NCBI GenBank assembly: GCA_934668765.1
Contig: CAKUOH010000009.1
Location: 11,491-75,490, forward strand
Direction of reading: 5' to 3'
DNA from: an uncultured Helicobacteraceae bacterium
Lineage (GTDB): Bacteria; Campylobacterota; Campylobacteria; Campylobacterales; Helicobacteraceae
Length of the DNA stretch: 64,000 bases
Both the position numbers and the translations under genes were made by a program. Positions 60,855-64,000 of the stretch are shown here, piece after piece (the first letter of the stretch is position 1; every line of letters begins with the position of its first letter). The notes below the pieces were generated by a model. The model was given only the letters and a program-made list of their open reading frames with translations. It made no database searches and was not told the origin of the DNA.

Positions 60855-61514
60855 ATGATTAAAAACAATGTTGATAGTAAAGTCCTACGCGACTTGCAAA
60901 ATATCTCACGGACAATGTTTAAAAAAGATTGCTTTAATATTTTTCAAGGCTCGATTTCGCACAAACTAAATGAGACGAAATTCATCATCAACACAAAGGA
61001 CGCGGTTTTTGATGATTTACGCGCGGAAAATTTAGTCATTCTCTCACATAAGCGCGATTATAGTTATAATGAAGCTAGCTCCCAAGCCTCCTTGCATTCT
61101 TATATTTACAAGGAAATAAATGAAGCGAAATGCTTTGCTTATGCGCTCCCACCTTATACGATAGCGTATTCACTGCAACATTTAAAGATTATCCCCAAAG
61201 ATTACTACGGCGCAAAGGTGCTAAAAGAGATAAATATTTACAATCCAAAAGAATTTGACAGCTGGGAAGAGCGCGCAGATACGGAAGTAGGCAATTTTTT
61301 AAAGCAAAATAATGTCAATTTTATCGTGGTGCGCGGATATGGGATTTATGCCTATGGGCGGGATTTGATGCACCTTGCAAAGACGATTACGCTAATTGAA
61401 AATTCTGCTAGAATCTTAACGCTTTATAATTTGGAAAATACGCTATTTAAGTATAAATTAGAGCTTACAAGCGGCGAGGGGACGCTATGGAATGATAGCG
61501 ATTTTGAGCAATGA
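60855..61514 (+). CDS. class II aldolase/adducin-fold protein lacking metal ligands
   Basis: 219 residues. The fold is suggested by the N-terminal helix-rich start, SISHKLNETKFIIN, and the pattern VVRGYGIYAYGRDLMHLAKTITLIENSARILTLY. In active members an HxH and a later His hold zinc. Here the first site reads CFAYALPPYTIAYS and the later NHG-type site reads VRGYGI, so the His residues are gone. It is probably non-catalytic. It has AAAAGGCG before the ATG and its stop overlaps the next start (ATGA). Confidence 0.7.
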   Translation: MIKNNVDSKVLRDLQNISRTMFKKDCFNIFQGSISHKLNETKFIINTKDAVFDDLRAENLVILSHKRDYSYNEASSQASLHSYIYKEINEAKCFAYALPPYTIAYSLQHLKIIPKDYYGAKVLKEINIYNPKEFDSWEERADTEVGNFLKQNNVNFIVVRGYGIYAYGRDLMHLAKTITLIENSARILTLYNLENTLFKYKLELTSGEGTLWNDSDFEQ

Positions 61515-61622
61515 TAATGTATAAAAATATATTTTTTGTGATATGTGCAGGATTTGCGTTTTTTACGTGATTTTTGAGTGCGGATAATGTGGTAATTTTG
61601 CCTAAATCACAAGAGTTAGTTT

Positions 61623-61660
61623 CCCCCCACCCCTCCCTTGCGGAGGGGGTTGGGGGTGGG
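61623..61660 (+). repeat. GC-rich palindromic repeat inside the capA-like gene
   Basis: CCCTCCCTTGCGGAGGG core flanked by C-rich and G-rich arms. It supplies a TAG stop at its right edge (61661). Confidence 0.85.
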
Positions 61661-61746
61661 TAGATTCGTCATTGCAAGATTCACGCGAATCTATCCTTAA
61701 ATCAAACACAGCGACACTTCAAAAATTCTCTATCAAATCCAAAAAT

Positions 61747-61756
61747 CCCCCCCCCC
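61747..61756 (+). repeat. C10 homopolymer
   Basis: Ten C between signal and catalytic parts of the capA-like gene; a likely slippage site. Confidence 0.9.
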
Positions 61757-62697
61757 AAAATACCGCACCAAATTCCACGCCAAGCATTGCTTTATCAAAG
61801 CCAAAAAAACGCCAAAATCATCACCATAAGTTTCGTAGGCGACATAATTTTGGGCGATTATTTGGGCGCGGAGGGAGAGACATTTGACGCGAAATTCGCC
61901 GAAGTAAATGGCGATTTTGCCTATTTTGGCGGTGGCGTTGCAGAAATTTTAAAAAACGATGATTTAAGCGTAGGTAATTTGGAGGGCGTCCTAAGCAACG
62001 GCGATTTCGCCCCCGCCAAAGAAAAGCTATTCATTTTCAAAGGGCGCGAATCTTATGCGAAAATCCTGCACCTCTCAGGGATTGACATAGTAAATTTGGC
62101 AAATAATCACTCGCTAGATTATGGGCAAAAATGCTTAGAGCGAACGCAAAATGCACTAAAAAGGGCAAAAGTGCAATTTTTTGGCGAGGAAAATTTGGCA
62201 CTTGTGAAGCTAAAAGGCGTTAGATTCGGCTTTATGGGAGAAAAGGGCTTTAGCCATTTTGCAAAAGATGCGATTTTGCGCGACATAGAGCGACTGCACA
62301 AAATGGGCGCGGAAGTGGTGATTTTCAGTCTGCATTTTGGCGAGGAAAAGAGCCGCACGCCAAATGCGCTCCAGCGCGAGTTAGCGCATTTTGCCATTGA
62401 CAGCGGGGCGGATTTGGTGGTGGCGCACCACACGCACACACTGCAGGGCATTGAGGAATACAAGGGAAAAAAGATTATTTACAGCCTTGCGAATTTCATC
62501 TATGGTGGCTCAAAGCTCGGTGGCGACAAGGATTCGATGATTTATCAAGCGCGATTTATCTTTGGTGTGCGCGTGGGGACAAACGATTCGTGCGAGGGTT
62601 GCGCGAATAATTTTATCCCAAACCTTAAATCTATCGATAGGATTGGGGATAGCGTGATTGTGGTGCATAATATTATCCCTATTAGTGTGAGTTCAAG

Positions 62698-62772
62698 CGA
62701 TTGAGCGAATATAGCGAAGAGATAATGGCGAGTGATTTGGCTTTAGGTTCGGATGAATAATTTTAATTCCCC
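62698..62772 (-). repeat. 75-base dispersed repeat, copy B
   Basis: The reverse complement of this stretch matches 48834-48908 at about 90%. It begins within the last codons of the capA-like gene. Confidence 0.8.
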
Positions 62773-62921
62773 CATTGCAGGGCTTTAGCCCAAAGAATCT
62801 GCACTTTGAAGCCCCTCCCTTATTGTAGGTAGGTTTCTTTTCTCTTGCCCCCTCCCTTGCGCGTGGTAACACCACACTTGCCCCCTCCCTTGCGGATATG
62901 GATTCTTGTGAATCTTTCTCT

Positions 62922-62955
62922 CCCCCTCCCTTGCGGAGGGGGATTAAGGGGGTGG
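62922..62955 (+). repeat. GC-rich palindromic repeat, intergenic full copy
   Basis: CCCTCCCTTGCGGAGGG core with a GGGGGTGGG tail, same form as 52305 and 61623. Confidence 0.85.
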
Positions 62956-63098
62956 GTAATCAATCTGTCATTGCAAACATTCGCAAGAATGTGAAGCAAT
63001 CCACACCACGAAAATCTAATAAAAATCCAAATCAATGCCCCAAATGCAAATCAAAGCAACCTTACTTGGTAAATTAAAGTCTAGGGGTTAGAGGGATC

Positions 63099-63124
63099 CT
63101 ACTTTTTGCAAAAGCAAAAAGTAG
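63099..63124. repeat. perfect inverted repeat CTACTTTTTGC / GCAAAAAGTAG
   Basis: An 11-base stem with a 4-base AAAA loop. It could be a terminator-like or repeat-derived hairpin; no gene stops nearby. Confidence 0.6.
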
Positions 63125-63356
63125 CAAAAACTTTTATAAGGATTTACACTTCGTGCGGATTTATTTTATTTAGATTACTAAAGAAACTGCGCTACGCTTG
63201 TTTTGGGTGCATTTTTCGCACTTTTAAAAATTTTTAGGATTTCACAGACTTCAAGTCTAGCTTCAATCCAAAAAATATAAAAAATCGTCATACTGATCGT
63301 AGCGCAATAAATTATTGCTTTTACCAAAAATCACTAAATTTTATAAAATATTTCGC

Positions 63357-63362
63357 TATAAT
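63357..63362 (+). promoter_or_regulatory. -10 element for the LTA-synthase-like gene
   Basis: TTCGCTATAATCC, a perfect TATAAT 34 bases before the ATG. Confidence 0.65.
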
Positions 63363-63396
63363 CCACGCTTTTAATTTTCAAGCAAAAGGAAAAATT

Positions 63397-64000
63397 ATGA
63401 AGCGACTAGACAAACAAAAAATCATCACGCTTTGCATTTATGGCGGGATTTTCGCACTAATTTTTATCGGCGGAGTCGTGCTTTTTGGTGCGTATTTTGT
63501 GATAGAAACATTTGGTGGCGTGGGCTTTGAACAGATTTTATTTCACTTGCGATTTCCATTGCTTGATAATAATGTGCCTTTTGTGGGTAAGTTTGTAAAT
63601 AAAGTTATTATCCCAGCTCTTGCCTGTGCGTTTGTAATAACTTTTCCGCAAATCACACTAAAAATTCTAACGCAATTTTACACATTTCTAAAAAAGGCAA
63701 CGCTTGGTAAGCTAACCTTTGCATTTGTGCTTTTTGCGCTTTGCGTGAATGTAACGAATAATAAACTCAAAATCACGCGCTATCTAAAAACGCAAACAGA
63801 GTTTTCAAATCTCTATGAGACGCATTATAAAGCATTTGATATTGCGAATCTAGCAGGATTTTCGCCCAAACAAAATTTAATCGTAATTTTAGCCGAATCG
63901 CTTGAATCCACTTTTAGCGCGAAAAATATCCCTGATTATATTCCAAAAGTCGCACAAAATGGGGGGGGGGGAATCGCCTATTAAGCAAAAATCAAACTAA
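63397..64000 (+). CDS. LTA-synthase-like sulfatase-fold membrane transferase (partial, phase-off at G11)
   Basis: An inner-membrane protein start with several membrane helices (near residues 8-35, 65-85, 100-118) and then the start of a sulfatase-type catalytic domain (KQNLIVILAESLESTFS). The family transfers phosphoglycerol or phosphoethanolamine-type groups to surface polymers. At 63961-63971 a G11 run shifts the frame to a TAA at 63982, giving 195 residues. With twelve or nine G the frame would continue NRLLSKNQT to the window edge; with ten it stops at once. So the gene is off as read. Start has AAAGGAAAA. The window edge cuts the rest. Confidence 0.8.
63961..63971 (+). repeat. G11 homopolymer
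   Basis: Eleven G inside the coding sequence. Its length sets whether the LTA-synthase-like protein is full length. Confidence 0.95.

Larger units (their letters stand above)
61511..62704 (+). pseudogene. CapA-family metallophosphatase-like protein, broken
   Basis: The ATG at 61511 overlaps the upstream stop and begins a signal peptide (MIMYKNIFFVICAGFAFFT) cut by TGA at 61568-61570. The same frame then reads FLSADNVVILPKSQELV and enters the GC-rich repeat (SPHPSLAEGVGGG) and TAG at 61661. The linker downstream is best read in another frame (SSLQDSRESILKSN), across a C10 tract. The catalytic part is intact from 61787 in the first frame: SFVGDIILGDYLG, NLEGVLSNG, NNHSLDYG, IFSLHFGEEKS, VAHHTHTLQG and YSLANFIYGG. 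A TTG at 61787 is the only nearby start and lacks a signal peptide. At least two separate lesions point to decay, perhaps of a once phase-variable gene. Confidence 0.75.
62773..63396. repeat. repeat-rich gene-free region
   Basis: No gene. It contains partial GC-rich repeat fragments at 62811-62823, 62847-62862 and 62881-62894, one full copy at 62922-62955, a CATTGCAAAC...GAAGCAATCC repeat (62968-63005), a perfect 11-base stem hairpin at 63099-63124, the GATTACTAAAGAAACT word near 63168, and a TATAAT promoter at 63357. Confidence 0.7.

Noticed and set aside
61672..61887. Short frame across the C10 tract as a separate gene
   Set aside because: It is the out-of-frame linker of the capA-like gene; its last part is a shifted reading of the catalytic domain.
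61787..62704. TTG start for a stand-alone CapA-like protein
   Set aside because: No ribosome site and no signal peptide, while a coupled start with a signal peptide exists upstream; treated as part of a broken gene.

Overview
The window is a chromosomal segment from an epsilonproteobacterium (Campylobacterota), almost certainly Helicobacter. Evidence: AT-rich DNA; rpoB and rpoC fused into one 2890-codon gene (known in Helicobacter and Wolinella); a Helicobacter-type 16S rRNA; Helicobacter-like methyl-accepting and outer-membrane proteins; and many simple-sequence contingency tracts. The rRNA genes form one linked 16S-tRNA-Ile-tRNA-Ala-23S-5S operon, unlike H. pylori where 16S is separate, so an enterohepatic-type species is more likely than a gastric one (inference).

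Layout. 1-5675: end of pheT, then aroA, ispH and manC, all forward. 5676-8390: an AT-rich pocket with one reverse gene, a secreted DUF1561 / PF07598 (virulence-modifying-like) protein with lectin-like N-terminal regions and a possible papain-like Cys/His C-terminal domain. This is the most interesting gene here. 8391-30204: the translation/transcription superoperon: four tRNAs, tuf, rpmG, tRNA-Trp, secE, nusG, rplK, rplA, rplJ, rplL, fused rpoBC, rpsL, rpsG, fusA, then xth, polA and an LptF/LptG-type permease. 30205-35769: the rRNA operon, with inferred processing stems around 16S and 23S. 35770-40910: an outer-membrane protein gene with a (TC)12 tract, a reverse beta-propeller plus alpha-solenoid protein of unknown role, and a decayed chemoreceptor gene. 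41043-44599: pstSCAB, with a circularly permuted PstS and a Pho-box-like direct repeat upstream. 44772-46917: a reverse restriction-modification pair. 47103-48544: a DUF502 protein and a disrupted outer-membrane protein gene. 48914-53844: a reverse TolC-MacA-MacB tripartite efflux operon with MacB split into ATPase and permease. 53928-56906: a family 2 glycosyltransferase, truD and a DUF374 acyltransferase. 57207-60548: hrcA-grpE-dnaK (reverse). 60855-64000: an aldolase-fold protein lacking its usual metal ligands, a broken capA-like gene, and the start of an LTA-synthase-like gene switched off by a G11 tract.

Three themes cut across the window. First, simple-sequence tracts sit in or near surface genes: (TC)12, T19, G9, C10 and G11; several of these genes are out of frame as read. 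Second, there are several dispersed repeat families: a GC-rich palindrome that also enters coding sequence at the 3' ends of tolC and probably of the macB ATPase gene, a roughly 75-bp repeat present twice in opposite orientation, CATTGCGAG / CATTCTGAG-type repeats, and tiny AGATTC...GAATCT hairpins between genes. Third, low-complexity protein linkers are made from the same GATTC/GAATC words. Functions are inferred by recognition of motifs; no database searches were run.
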